Source of the DNA: Akkermansiaceae bacterium | Lineage (GTDB): Bacteria; Verrucomicrobiota; Verrucomicrobiia; Verrucomicrobiales; Akkermansiaceae | Reading direction: 5' to 3' | NCBI GenBank assembly: GCA_018676385.1 | Contig: JABHEX010000129.1 | Span: forward strand, 1 to 17,361 | Length of the DNA: 17,361 nt | In this document: positions 1 through 6,540 of the stretch, one piece after another | Numbering within the stretch: position 1 is the stretch's first letter | Layout of the letters: every line of letters begins with the position of its first letter | Program-made: the position numbers and the translations under genes | Notes under the pieces: model-generated | Database searches by the model: none | What the model was told of the DNA's origin: nothing | What the model saw: the letters and a program-made list of their open reading frames with translations, nothing else

Positions 1-978
1 CTCACTACAAGGGCGAAAAAGCTCTTTGGGGGATGATACGCCAGCCTCTTTACATGCATCGTAGCGAGACCACATGTCAATGATGCGTAAGTAGGTATTC
101 GCATCAAATCGCTTAACAAATTTTTTACCCTGGTGCAGCATATAGCTCTGAAATGTATCCTGCACACGATACCATGCAAGGGACTCATCATCTTGGCGCA
201 CCTCCTGTCGTGCACGTCGTTCAATAGCATCAAGATGCACAAATGTCTTGTGCGAGATCATTCGCGCCAGAGCGAGACCATAATCAGGGTGTGGCCCATC
301 ATAATAGTTACCACCATTGAAGTGGGGATCGTTTTCTATGGCAAGGATTTGCTCGAAAAGTATTAAGCGATTTAATACCGTTGTCTTCATTCCACTGGCA
401 ATTGGAATGACAGTTTTAACTCGATCAGGGTAAAGCGTGGCCAACGACAACGTAACTAAGCCACCGACAGATGGCCCTATAGATGCGTGTAACTTATCAA
501 TGCCAAGAGCATCCAGTAGAGCAATCTGCATCTTTACCTGATCGCTGACAGAAAGTTGCGGGAATTCTTTACCGTAAGCTTTTCCTGTTTCTGGATTGAT
601 ACTACGCGGCCCAGTAGTGCCATAACAGCCGCCAAGATAGTTGGCACTGACAATAAAATACTGATCCGTATCCAGAGCCTTGCCCGGGCCGATAAAATCA
701 TCCCACCATCCTTGGTGTAATTCTTCACTCCATAGCCCCCCAGCCTGTGGAATCGATGGATTATACCCAGAAGCATGGTGAGACCCTGAAAGAGCATGGG
801 TTAGCAAGATCGCGTTTGACTTGTCTTGATTCAACGTCCCCCAAGTCTGGTAGATCACTTCTACATGAGGGATGAAGCCACCATCTGACAGAGCAAATGG
901 TTGCTCACCTAGGACAAGACTCAGCGTAGGTTCCTCCTTTTGTGATGGTGAATTTTTGGCCACGGAATCATTGTTCAT
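1..978 (-). CDS. metX: Homoserine O-acetyltransferase (MetX family), 3' end cut by window edge
   Basis: The first 326 codons are present; the C-terminus lies outside the window. The family transfers an acetyl group from acetyl-CoA to homoserine in the cytoplasm, the first committed step of methionine synthesis. The alpha/beta-hydrolase fold is visible: the oxyanion-side motif HALSGSHHASGY (61-72), GGLW and WWDDFIGPGKALDT (91-104), NYLGGCYGTTGP (113-124), and the nucleophile elbow GPSVGG with Ser170. FVKRFDANTYL, typical of the family, occurs near residue 290. The catalytic Asp and His lie past the edge, so they cannot be checked. The ATG at 978 has no Shine-Dalgarno site, and the reading frame stays open upstream of it. 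The only strong purine motif (AAAGGAGG, 933-940) lies inside the frame and upstream of an in-frame CTG. Serine or homoserine acyltransferase relatives with other acyl specificity cannot be excluded. Confidence 0.9.
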   Translation of the reverse strand, partial: MNNDSVAKNSPSQKEEPTLSLVLGEQPFALSDGGFIPHVEVIYQTWGTLNQDKSNAILLTHALSGSHHASGYNPSIPQAGGLWSEELHQGWWDDFIGPGKALDTDQYFIVSANYLGGCYGTTGPRSINPETGKAYGKEFPQLSVSDQVKMQIALLDALGIDKLHASIGPSVGGLVTLSLATLYPDRVKTVIPIASGMKTTVLNRLILFEQILAIENDPHFNGGNYYDGPHPDYGLALARMISHKTFVHLDAIERRARQEVRQDDESLAWYRVQDTFQSYMLHQGKKFVKRFDANTYLRIIDMWSRYDACKEAGVSSPKELFRPCSE

Positions 979-1010
979 AAAATCAACGATTAGAACATTG
1001 TTTTTTACGC

Positions 1011-1044
1011 CAAAAAAACCGCTATCTGCGCAAGAAAGATAGCG
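1011..1044 (-). terminator. Rho-independent terminator of the HTH gene
   Basis: Read on the minus strand, CGCTATCT pairs with AGATAGCG (8 bp, 9-nt loop; arms at 1037-1044 and 1020-1027). A G and then seven T (1012-1018) follow. It sits about 20 bp after the stop of the HTH gene and about 35 bp before the metX start. It therefore separates the two transcripts and implies that metX has its own promoter or depends on readthrough. Confidence 0.88.
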
Positions 1045-1065
1045 ATTGGTTGATCTCATCCATAC

Positions 1066-1476
1066 TCAGAGAGCCTTCTTCAATCTAGCATACTCTTTTT
1101 CAAGAGACACAAGCTCGGCCTTCTTTTCGGAAATCAAATCATGAATGTCCGCGAGCCGACGCAGCTTAGCTGCAAAACCAGTATTGCTAGGCTTAGGCGC
1201 AGAATTATCTGAGATCGTTTTTTGGGCCGGCGCAGTATTCTTTAGAATCCACTGCCCGATAGTAATCTGGCTAATCCCAAACTTCCGAGATGCAGCAGCC
1301 GCACCACCACGGCCCATGTCAGCATTCACCTCTTTCACATAGGCGAGCACTTCAGATTTCTGAGCAGTTGTATAACGCTTGCCGCGCCCCTTCGATTCAG
1401 TTGATATAACAGCTGCGGGATTCTTGCCATCTGTGTTTCCCGTTACAGCGGAATTACTTTTTGAAATCATAGACAT
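1066..1476 (-). CDS. Small HTH/coiled-coil DNA-binding protein, function unknown
   Basis: A 136-residue protein. Residues 1-30 are polar and probably disordered. Residues 33-77 form a helix-turn-helix of the transposase OrfA/IS630-like type: RYTTAQKSEVLAYV, a glycine-rich GRGGAAAASRKFGIS, then TIGQW. Residues 81-100 are a linker. The charged C-terminal part (101-136, with KLRRL, LISEKKAELVSLEKEYARLKK) is predicted coiled coil and may dimerise. No catalytic DDE domain follows, and there are no terminal inverted repeats, so this is not an insertion sequence. The ATG at 1476 has a second ATG two codons later. Two small inverted repeats lie just upstream (1526-1574), which would suit autoregulation. 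It has its own terminator. I infer a DNA-binding regulator or nucleoid-type protein; the precise role is not known. Confidence 0.75.
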   Translation of the reverse strand: MSMISKSNSAVTGNTDGKNPAAVISTESKGRGKRYTTAQKSEVLAYVKEVNADMGRGGAAAASRKFGISQITIGQWILKNTAPAQKTISDNSAPKPSNTGFAAKLRRLADIHDLISEKKAELVSLEKEYARLKKAL

Positions 1477-1525
1477 GTTAGATGGAGTAGGTGGTCAAAA
1501 AATAAATCTGTTACAAGAAAAAAAA

Positions 1526-1574
1526 GATAAACATATGACATTTTATCATATTTAAAATTACTACCGATGGGTAG
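1526..1574. promoter_or_regulatory. Two inverted repeats upstream of the HTH gene (possible operator)
   Basis: GATAAA (1526-1531) and TTTATC (1542-1547) are perfect inverted arms around a 10-bp centre containing CATATG. CTACC-GATG-GGTAG (1561-1574) is a second perfect 5-bp dyad. Both lie 50-100 bp upstream of the HTH gene start in very AT-rich DNA. A TATGAT -10-like hexamer is present on the minus strand in the same stretch, but no good -35 box goes with it. Binding by the HTH protein is inference. Confidence 0.35.
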
Positions 1575-1616
1575 TCACGATTATTAGTCGCTTAAGCTAA
1601 TCATCCTACAAATCAG

Positions 1617-1800
1617 AAAAAAGAATTTGCCGCTGTGCCGTCCTTGGCGCGAGAGCCACATTTCCGTTTGCTCAACAGGTTGGGGACATCCTGCAATCAT
1701 CTGTCTTCCTGAAAAGGCATGACATCAGTCCACAGGGGCCGCCCCCAGTAATAGTCTATCGGTCTGGGCATGCATTCCAGTAACGGGCGAACACAGCAGC
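1617..1800 (-). ncRNA. ssrS: Candidate 6S RNA
   Basis: A structured RNA of about 172-184 nt, the usual size of 6S RNA, which binds the sigma70 RNA polymerase holoenzyme by mimicking an open promoter. Its 5' end (GCTGCTGTG, 1800-1792) pairs over 9 bp with its 3' end (CACAGCGGC, 1637-1629), forming a closing stem. The strand then reads TTCGCC on the 5' side and GGACGG before the 3' arm. This closely matches the UUCGC and GGCGG segments that flank the closing stem in E. coli 6S RNA. Inside are further self-complementary parts (CCCAG/CTGGG; GGAC/GTCC near the tip). A promoter upstream predicts transcription starting at about 1800, exactly at the stem. A T-rich run (TTCTTTTTT) follows the 3' arm. 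No protein gene fits this stretch. The identification rests on structure and motif; no covariance model was run. Confidence 0.7.
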
Positions 1801-1806
1801 GACAAC

Positions 1807-1835
1807 AATCTAATCAGTGCGATCAACTCACGCAA
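1807..1835 (-). promoter_or_regulatory. Promoter of the 6S RNA candidate
   Basis: On the minus strand, TTGCGT (1835-1830) and TAGATT (1812-1807) are separated by exactly 17 bp. The expected start, about seven bases downstream, is close to 1800, the first base of the closing stem. Confidence 0.6.
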
Positions 1836-1878
1836 CACGTAATTAACATTTTGGTGAAACTATATTTCTAAATCTTAG

Positions 1879-4443
1879 TTGACAGATATTGAATCTGCTC
1901 TTGCGCATCGGCTCGAGAACCACCAAATTCCGCACATGGAATTTCCTACTACCCGCGCCAGCGTGCACACCCTGGAAAACGGACTAACTGTGTTACTTGA
2001 TCCAGATCCACAGGCACCCGTAATTTCTACCCAAGTATGGGTGGAGACTGGAAGTATTCACGAGGGCCGCTTCCTCGGCGCCGGAATCTCACACCTGCTA
2101 GAACATATGGTTTTCAAGGGTACTGAGCGTTACGACGGACAAGCAATATCAGATACCGTTCAAGCAGCTGGCGGTGAATGGAATGCATACACTACATTTG
2201 ATCGAACCGTCTACTACATTGACGGTCCTGCCGAGAGTGTTGAAACTTTTCTCAGTGTGCTAACTGAGATGGTCTTCAAACCTTCTTTCCCAGCTGAGGA
2301 GTTTGAAAAAGAGAAGAATGTAATTCGGCGCGAAATCGATATGGGCATGGACGATCCCGATGACCGTAACGGCAGGCTACTCTACTCAACGGCCTATAGT
2401 ATCGATGCTCGCAGACAGCCTGTGATTGGCCACATGGATCTTTTTAATCAACTCACCCGTGAGAATATGCAGGAGTATCATCGCGAGCGTTACACAACGG
2501 AGAATACCTTCATATGTATTTCAGGTGATTTTGATACTGGGAAGATTCTCGATTACTTAAAAGAAGAAACAGTAAACATCATAAGAACCTGCACTCGCCC
2601 TGCTTTGGTAACAGCTGAGCCTCGCCAAATGGGGCAACGTCAACGGACTGAAAAATTCTCCATTCCTACATCCAAACTCACCATGGCATGGCAAATCCCT
2701 GAACTCGAGCACCGCGACTCTGCCGCCCTCGACTTACTGGCAACGATTCTCGGCACAGGGCGATCGAGCAGATTATATCGCAACATCCGTGAGCGGTCCG
2801 GTCTATGCCATCACATTGGTTCTTGGTGCATGAATACTCCTCAGCTTCCCGGGCTATTCGCAGTATCAGCGATTGTAGATCCTGAGAAATCTGATGCGTT
2901 ACAGGCAAAAATCCTCGAAGAAATCAATCAGCTAACAAAAGCTGAAATGAGCGATGAATTATCGAAGGCAAAACGCATAACCTACGTGAACCAAATTCGC
3001 ACACTAGCTACTGCATCTGGACGAGCATCAGACCTTGCATCAAACTGGCAGGAAACACGAAATCTCAATTTCACTCGTGATTACCTAACTTATATTAATC
3101 GCGTTAGCGAAAATGACCTGCGCCGATGCGCAGAGACCTATCTAATCCCTGATACACTGACTATAACTTCACTTGACCCAGAGGACCAAGAAATAAGCAA
3201 AACAGATATCAAACCCATATCGACACGTGGCGAAATGATTACCCGTGAGCTCAACAATGGGCTCACCCTCGTGTTGATGAAAGATGACCGCCTACCAACA
3301 GTCTCCATTACCATGGCAACACTCGCGGGGTTAGTTTCAGAGACCGCAGAGAACTGTGGCACCAACGCTCTTCTGTCCAAACTTATACCAAAGGGCACGA
3401 ACACAAGGACGGGTGAGGACATCGCGAATACGATGGACTCACTCGGCGCATCATACGGAATCAGTTGTGGTAATAACACAACATTGACGTCAGCATCATG
3501 CTTACGTGACGATTTACCGGTCGTACTAGAAATCGTTGGCGATCTGATTCAAAACCCATCACTTCCTGAAGAGGCACTTGAGCGTGAACGTAAAACGATG
3601 ATTACCGAGTTACGTGAACAAGAACAAGATCCACTATCGGTAGCATTCCGACAGATGAGACCCGCCCTCTTTGGTGAAAATGGTTACGGATTAAACAACG
3701 GGGGAACTGAAAAATCCCTGAATGCACTTACCTCCAATTCACTTGCCACATATCATCAGAACTATTTCACGGCTAAAAACTCAGTGCTCGCTATTTTTGG
3801 CGACATCGATCTGGAAGCCGTGACTACTGATGTAGAGAAGTTTTTTGGCACCATGGAAAAAGGCAAACGCATGACCGCTCCAGATGTTGATATCTTGAAA
3901 CCGATTGAGATTCACGAGCAACTCGACAAACAGCAAGCTATTCTCACAGTTGGTTTCCATGGCGCCAGCGCACATGAATGCGACAATCACGCACTTGAGC
4001 TAATCCATGACTATTGCACAGACATGGCAGGGCCACTATTCACCAAAATCCGAGAAGAACTTGGACTCGCCTACTATGTATCCGCCACTCAGTTCCATGG
4101 CATCAACACCGGTATGTTTGCATTCTACATGGGAACCTCGCCAGAACAGCTTGATACCGCACGCTCAGTTTTATTAGAGGAAATTGAGAAGATCGCAGAG
4201 ATAGGCATTCCTGAGAATACACTAAAAGATGTTAAAACCACTTGGCTGGCATCTCATGCGCTAAGCAAACAAAAAACAGGAGCGATGGCACGCCTCAGCG
4301 CAATTGATGTCTTGTTAGGCTTCCCTGCAGATCATCATACGCACACACCTGATGTCATCCGTGCATTGACTGATGATGACATAAAAAAAGCAGCGCGAAA
4401 ATACTTTGGCAAAAAGCCGGTTATTGTTACCGTAACGCCCTAA
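1879..4443 (+). CDS. M16 family zinc metallopeptidase with active and degenerate halves
   Basis: An 854-residue insulinase/pitrilysin-type (M16) protein. The first half carries the inverted zinc motif HLLEH (72-76), with the third ligand Glu152 in RREI, 76 residues after His76. The second half starts near residue 450 (ELNNGLTLVLM) and repeats the fold. At the matching place it reads ALLSK (497-501), so the zinc His-Glu-His are replaced by Ala, Ser and Lys and this half is inactive. The conserved C-terminal Arg/Tyr-type segment is present (IREELGLAYYVS), and a related IRERSGLCHH occurs in the first half. Thus the equivalents of the active and inactive subunits of a two-subunit M16 peptidase lie in one chain. 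No signal peptide is evident. The TTG at 1879 directly follows a stop codon. The first ATG is at 1936 (residue 20), so the start is uncertain. The DUF1844 gene follows 40 bp downstream, probably in one operon. Confidence 0.92.
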   Translation: MTDIESALAHRLENHQIPHMEFPTTRASVHTLENGLTVLLDPDPQAPVISTQVWVETGSIHEGRFLGAGISHLLEHMVFKGTERYDGQAISDTVQAAGGEWNAYTTFDRTVYYIDGPAESVETFLSVLTEMVFKPSFPAEEFEKEKNVIRREIDMGMDDPDDRNGRLLYSTAYSIDARRQPVIGHMDLFNQLTRENMQEYHRERYTTENTFICISGDFDTGKILDYLKEETVNIIRTCTRPALVTAEPRQMGQRQRTEKFSIPTSKLTMAWQIPELEHRDSAALDLLATILGTGRSSRLYRNIRERSGLCHHIGSWCMNTPQLPGLFAVSAIVDPEKSDALQAKILEEINQLTKAEMSDELSKAKRITYVNQIRTLATASGRASDLASNWQETRNLNFTRDYLTYINRVSENDLRRCAETYLIPDTLTITSLDPEDQEISKTDIKPISTRGEMITRELNNGLTLVLMKDDRLPTVSITMATLAGLVSETAENCGTNALLSKLIPKGTNTRTGEDIANTMDSLGASYGISCGNNTTLTSASCLRDDLPVVLEIVGDLIQNPSLPEEALERERKTMITELREQEQDPLSVAFRQMRPALFGENGYGLNNGGTEKSLNALTSNSLATYHQNYFTAKNSVLAIFGDIDLEAVTTDVEKFFGTMEKGKRMTAPDVDILKPIEIHEQLDKQQAILTVGFHGASAHECDNHALELIHDYCTDMAGPLFTKIREELGLAYYVSATQFHGINTGMFAFYMGTSPEQLDTARSVLLEEIEKIAEIGIPENTLKDVKTTWLASHALSKQKTGAMARLSAIDVLLGFPADHHTHTPDVIRALTDDDIKKAARKYFGKKPVIVTVTP

Positions 4444-4483
4444 CTGATAATACCAATTCTCTAAATCTGCAATCAACAACACA

Positions 4484-4750
4484 ATGAGTGACACCAAACA
4501 AACTGACACCCGCTTCAATGACTTCGTTTACCTTCAGGCACAAAATGCTGGACTATTTCTTGGTCAACTCCCCAACCCTGCCACCGGTGAAACCAGTGTT
4601 AACCTCAAAGCAGCAGCTACCGTCTTGGACTCATTAGAAATGCTCGCTGCCAAAACCAAAGGGAACTTGACGACCGATGAATCTAGCTTACTTGAGAAAG
4701 CTCTGCTGAATATTCGCGCTCTGTATGCTAATGTAGAGGACCTCGCGTAG
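4484..4750 (+). CDS. DUF1844 family protein
   Basis: An 88-residue protein matching the DUF1844 pattern: an N-terminal FNDFVYLQAQNAGLFLGQLPNP, then a helical part with LDSLEMLAAKTKGNLTTDE (KTKGNLT is the diagnostic core), and a C-terminal LLEKALLNIRALY. It is soluble, mostly helical and of unknown function. Proteins of this family are widespread in several Gram-negative phyla. It lies 40 bp after the M16 peptidase on the same strand and ends 9 bp before the convergent mazG stop. Co-transcription with the peptidase is likely. No Shine-Dalgarno site precedes the ATG. Confidence 0.88.
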   Translation: MSDTKQTDTRFNDFVYLQAQNAGLFLGQLPNPATGETSVNLKAAATVLDSLEMLAAKTKGNLTTDESSLLEKALLNIRALYANVEDLA

Positions 4751-4759
4751 TTTCGCCTA

Positions 4760-5557
4760 CTACTTTGACCTTTGCCACTCGAGCTCCATCTCATCCAGAG
4801 TGGCGCAATCGAGCGTAATCCCTAACGACTGCAAAGCATGATCCATCGCAGCGAAACGTTGTTCAAATTTACCGTTGGTAGATTCTAATAGGATCTCAGG
4901 GTCGAGCTTATGACGCCGAGCGAGGTTCACCACTGAAAACAATAGGTCCCCGATTTCCTCACTGAGTTTGTCGCTGTCACCCGACTTAATTTCCTCCTCG
5001 ACCTCTTCCAATTCCTCACGGATTTTATCCACAACGCCATCGTCATCTGCCCAATCGAAGCCTACTTTGGCGGCTTTTTTCTGAAGTTTAGCAGCACGCA
5101 GCATGGCGGGAAGCCCCTTGCCTATATTATGAAGATAGGGTTCGTCTTCATCTCCTTTCTCCTGCCTCTTGATCGCATCCCACTGGTTCAGCACACCATC
5201 AGTATCATTCACCGAGCTATCACCATAAACGTGTGGGTGTCGCCTAACAAGCTTATCACTAACTCCACTGGCGACATCATCAAAATTATACCTTCCAGCT
5301 TCCTCCGCTAATTCACTATGAAAAACAACCTGCAGCAAAAGATCGCCAAGCTCTTCCTTGAGGTGCTCCCAATCACCGCGCTTAATTGCATCAACCGTCT
5401 CGTAGGTTTCCTCAATCAGATTTCGCAGCAGGCTTTCGTGCGTTTGCTCGGCATCCCACGGGCACCCACCCGGCGCACGGAGTCGGTGAATGATCGCACG
5501 CAGACGAGTCATTTGCTTTTCCTGCGCTGAGCAGTTGATCATTTCTTGGTCATCCAT
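4760..5557 (-). CDS. mazG: Nucleoside triphosphate pyrophosphohydrolase MazG
   Basis: A 265-residue protein, close to E. coli MazG in length. It hydrolyses (d)NTPs to the monophosphate and pyrophosphate and is thought to clean up aberrant nucleotides. Two MazG repeats are visible. The N-terminal one has GCPWDAEQTHESLLRN (31-46), the metal-binding EETYE (49-53) and EELGD (68-72), then VVFHSELAEE. The second has EELEEVEEE and EEIGDLLFSVVNLAR at about residues 175-215. A linker with KLQKKAAKVGFDW lies between them. The ATG at 5557 lies 8 bp after the rhomboid stop, so the two form an operon. The 3' end almost touches the convergent DUF1844 gene, with only a small GTAG/CTAC hairpin and no real terminator. 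Confidence 0.95.
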   Translation of the reverse strand: MDDQEMINCSAQEKQMTRLRAIIHRLRAPGGCPWDAEQTHESLLRNLIEETYETVDAIKRGDWEHLKEELGDLLLQVVFHSELAEEAGRYNFDDVASGVSDKLVRRHPHVYGDSSVNDTDGVLNQWDAIKRQEKGDEDEPYLHNIGKGLPAMLRAAKLQKKAAKVGFDWADDDGVVDKIREELEEVEEEIKSGDSDKLSEEIGDLLFSVVNLARRHKLDPEILLESTNGKFEQRFAAMDHALQSLGITLDCATLDEMELEWQRSK

Positions 5558-5565
5558 TGAACAAA

Positions 5566-6471
5566 TTATTGATTAGCCACACGCTTCAGCACGTCGCGTT
5601 CTTCCTCGGTGAGGCTCTGCAGCCCGTCGCGATTAACTTTATCGAGAATACGGTCGATTTCAGAATCGTCTAAATTGATGGCAATGCGTGGCTTCATCTT
5701 GGAATCGCGCACCACCCGAGCATCTACGACTCGTCGAGTGCGTCCATTATTCTCACCAATAAAGTTAAGCAAGAAAGGAAACTTCATTAAGACGAACCCA
5801 AGAATAGCCCCGCCAAGGTGACCTGCTTCACCACCGGCGTTCTGGAGATTAAACAGAATAACTACCGCACTTATACCGAGCGCCATGTAAGCGAAGGTGC
5901 GCATACTCATAGGAAGAATGAAAAAAAGCAATACTTTGAGATTTGGCGCAATGATAGCAACACATGCCAGAATGCCAAAGATACCCGCAGATGCCCCCAC
6001 TAAGGGAATGTATGAAGCTGGCAACATCTCGTTGAAGCCTATTGGCACTGGCTGGGTGCCGAACCAACCCGCGTAAAAAAGAACCACATAAAGTAAAGCA
6101 CCAGCTGCGCCGGTCGATAAATAATAAATTAGAAACTTCTGACTCCCCCACCATCGCTCAGCAAAATGCCCAAAAAAGAAAAGACCAAGCATGTTGACCA
6201 ATAGATGGTGAAAACTTGCCGTATCATGCAAAAACTGAAATGTGATAAAACGCCAAATTTGGAAATTTTCAATTGCAGTAGCCACGCTAAAATGCCCCCA
6301 CGCTTGTATCTTATACTTAAGCACAATCATATCTAGGAAATACACCGCGATATTGATGATCATCAGCCACTTCACTACTGGAGCCGCCGCAAAACGTGAC
6401 GGCTGACTCGCCATACCACTGTGCATTTTAGGCGGCATGTTTCGGTGGTAATCTCTATCTGCTATTCCCAT
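5566..6471 (-). CDS. Rhomboid family intramembrane serine protease
   Basis: A membrane protease that cleaves substrates within or next to the lipid bilayer. Numbering from the upstream TTG at 6501, the HxxxN-type motif is HLLVN (His99, Asn103). The catalytic Ser171 lies in GASAGIFG and the catalytic His228 in AGHLGG. About six hydrophobic segments run from residue 43 to 250. The charged cytoplasmic tail ends in DRILDKVNRDGLQSLTEEERDVLKR, a short C-terminal domain that often follows bacterial rhomboids (DUF6576-like). I chose the ATG at 6471 (MGIADRDYHR) rather than the TTG ten codons earlier. It is the first gene of a two-gene operon with mazG, and its start region faces the divergent LptF/LptG-like gene. 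The substrate is unknown. Confidence 0.92.
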   Translation of the reverse strand: MGIADRDYHRNMPPKMHSGMASQPSRFAAAPVVKWLMIINIAVYFLDMIVLKYKIQAWGHFSVATAIENFQIWRFITFQFLHDTASFHHLLVNMLGLFFFGHFAERWWGSQKFLIYYLSTGAAGALLYVVLFYAGWFGTQPVPIGFNEMLPASYIPLVGASAGIFGILACVAIIAPNLKVLLFFILPMSMRTFAYMALGISAVVILFNLQNAGGEAGHLGGAILGFVLMKFPFLLNFIGENNGRTRRVVDARVVRDSKMKPRIAINLDDSEIDRILDKVNRDGLQSLTEEERDVLKRVANQ

Positions 6472-6540
6472 GTCTTGAGCCGATTGATAACACGTGAACA
6501 AGGCTCCCGCAAGACGTGGTCTTCATGAAATAACATACGA

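Larger units (their letters stand above)
1477..1878. other. 402-bp intergenic region without a protein gene
   Basis: This gap separates the minus-strand HTH gene from the plus-strand M16 peptidase. It contains the dyads at 1526-1574, the 6S RNA candidate (1617-1800) and its promoter (1807-1835). The remaining part, 1836-1878, must hold the start signals of the peptidase gene. It is AT-rich (TATATTTCTAAAT), but I see no convincing -35/-10 pair or ribosome-binding site there. Confidence 0.7.

Noticed and set aside
534..797. Open frame of 87 codons on the minus strand
   Set aside because: It overlaps the metX frame in another phase; only the metX frame gives recognisable protein motifs across the whole region.
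1066..1476. Insertion sequence carrying an OrfA-like transposase gene
   Set aside because: No orfB or DDE domain, no terminal inverted repeats or target duplication, and a private terminator follows the gene.
1629..1800. The structured RNA read on the plus strand
   Set aside because: On the plus strand there is no T-run after the closing stem and no promoter at the matching distance; both are present on the minus strand.
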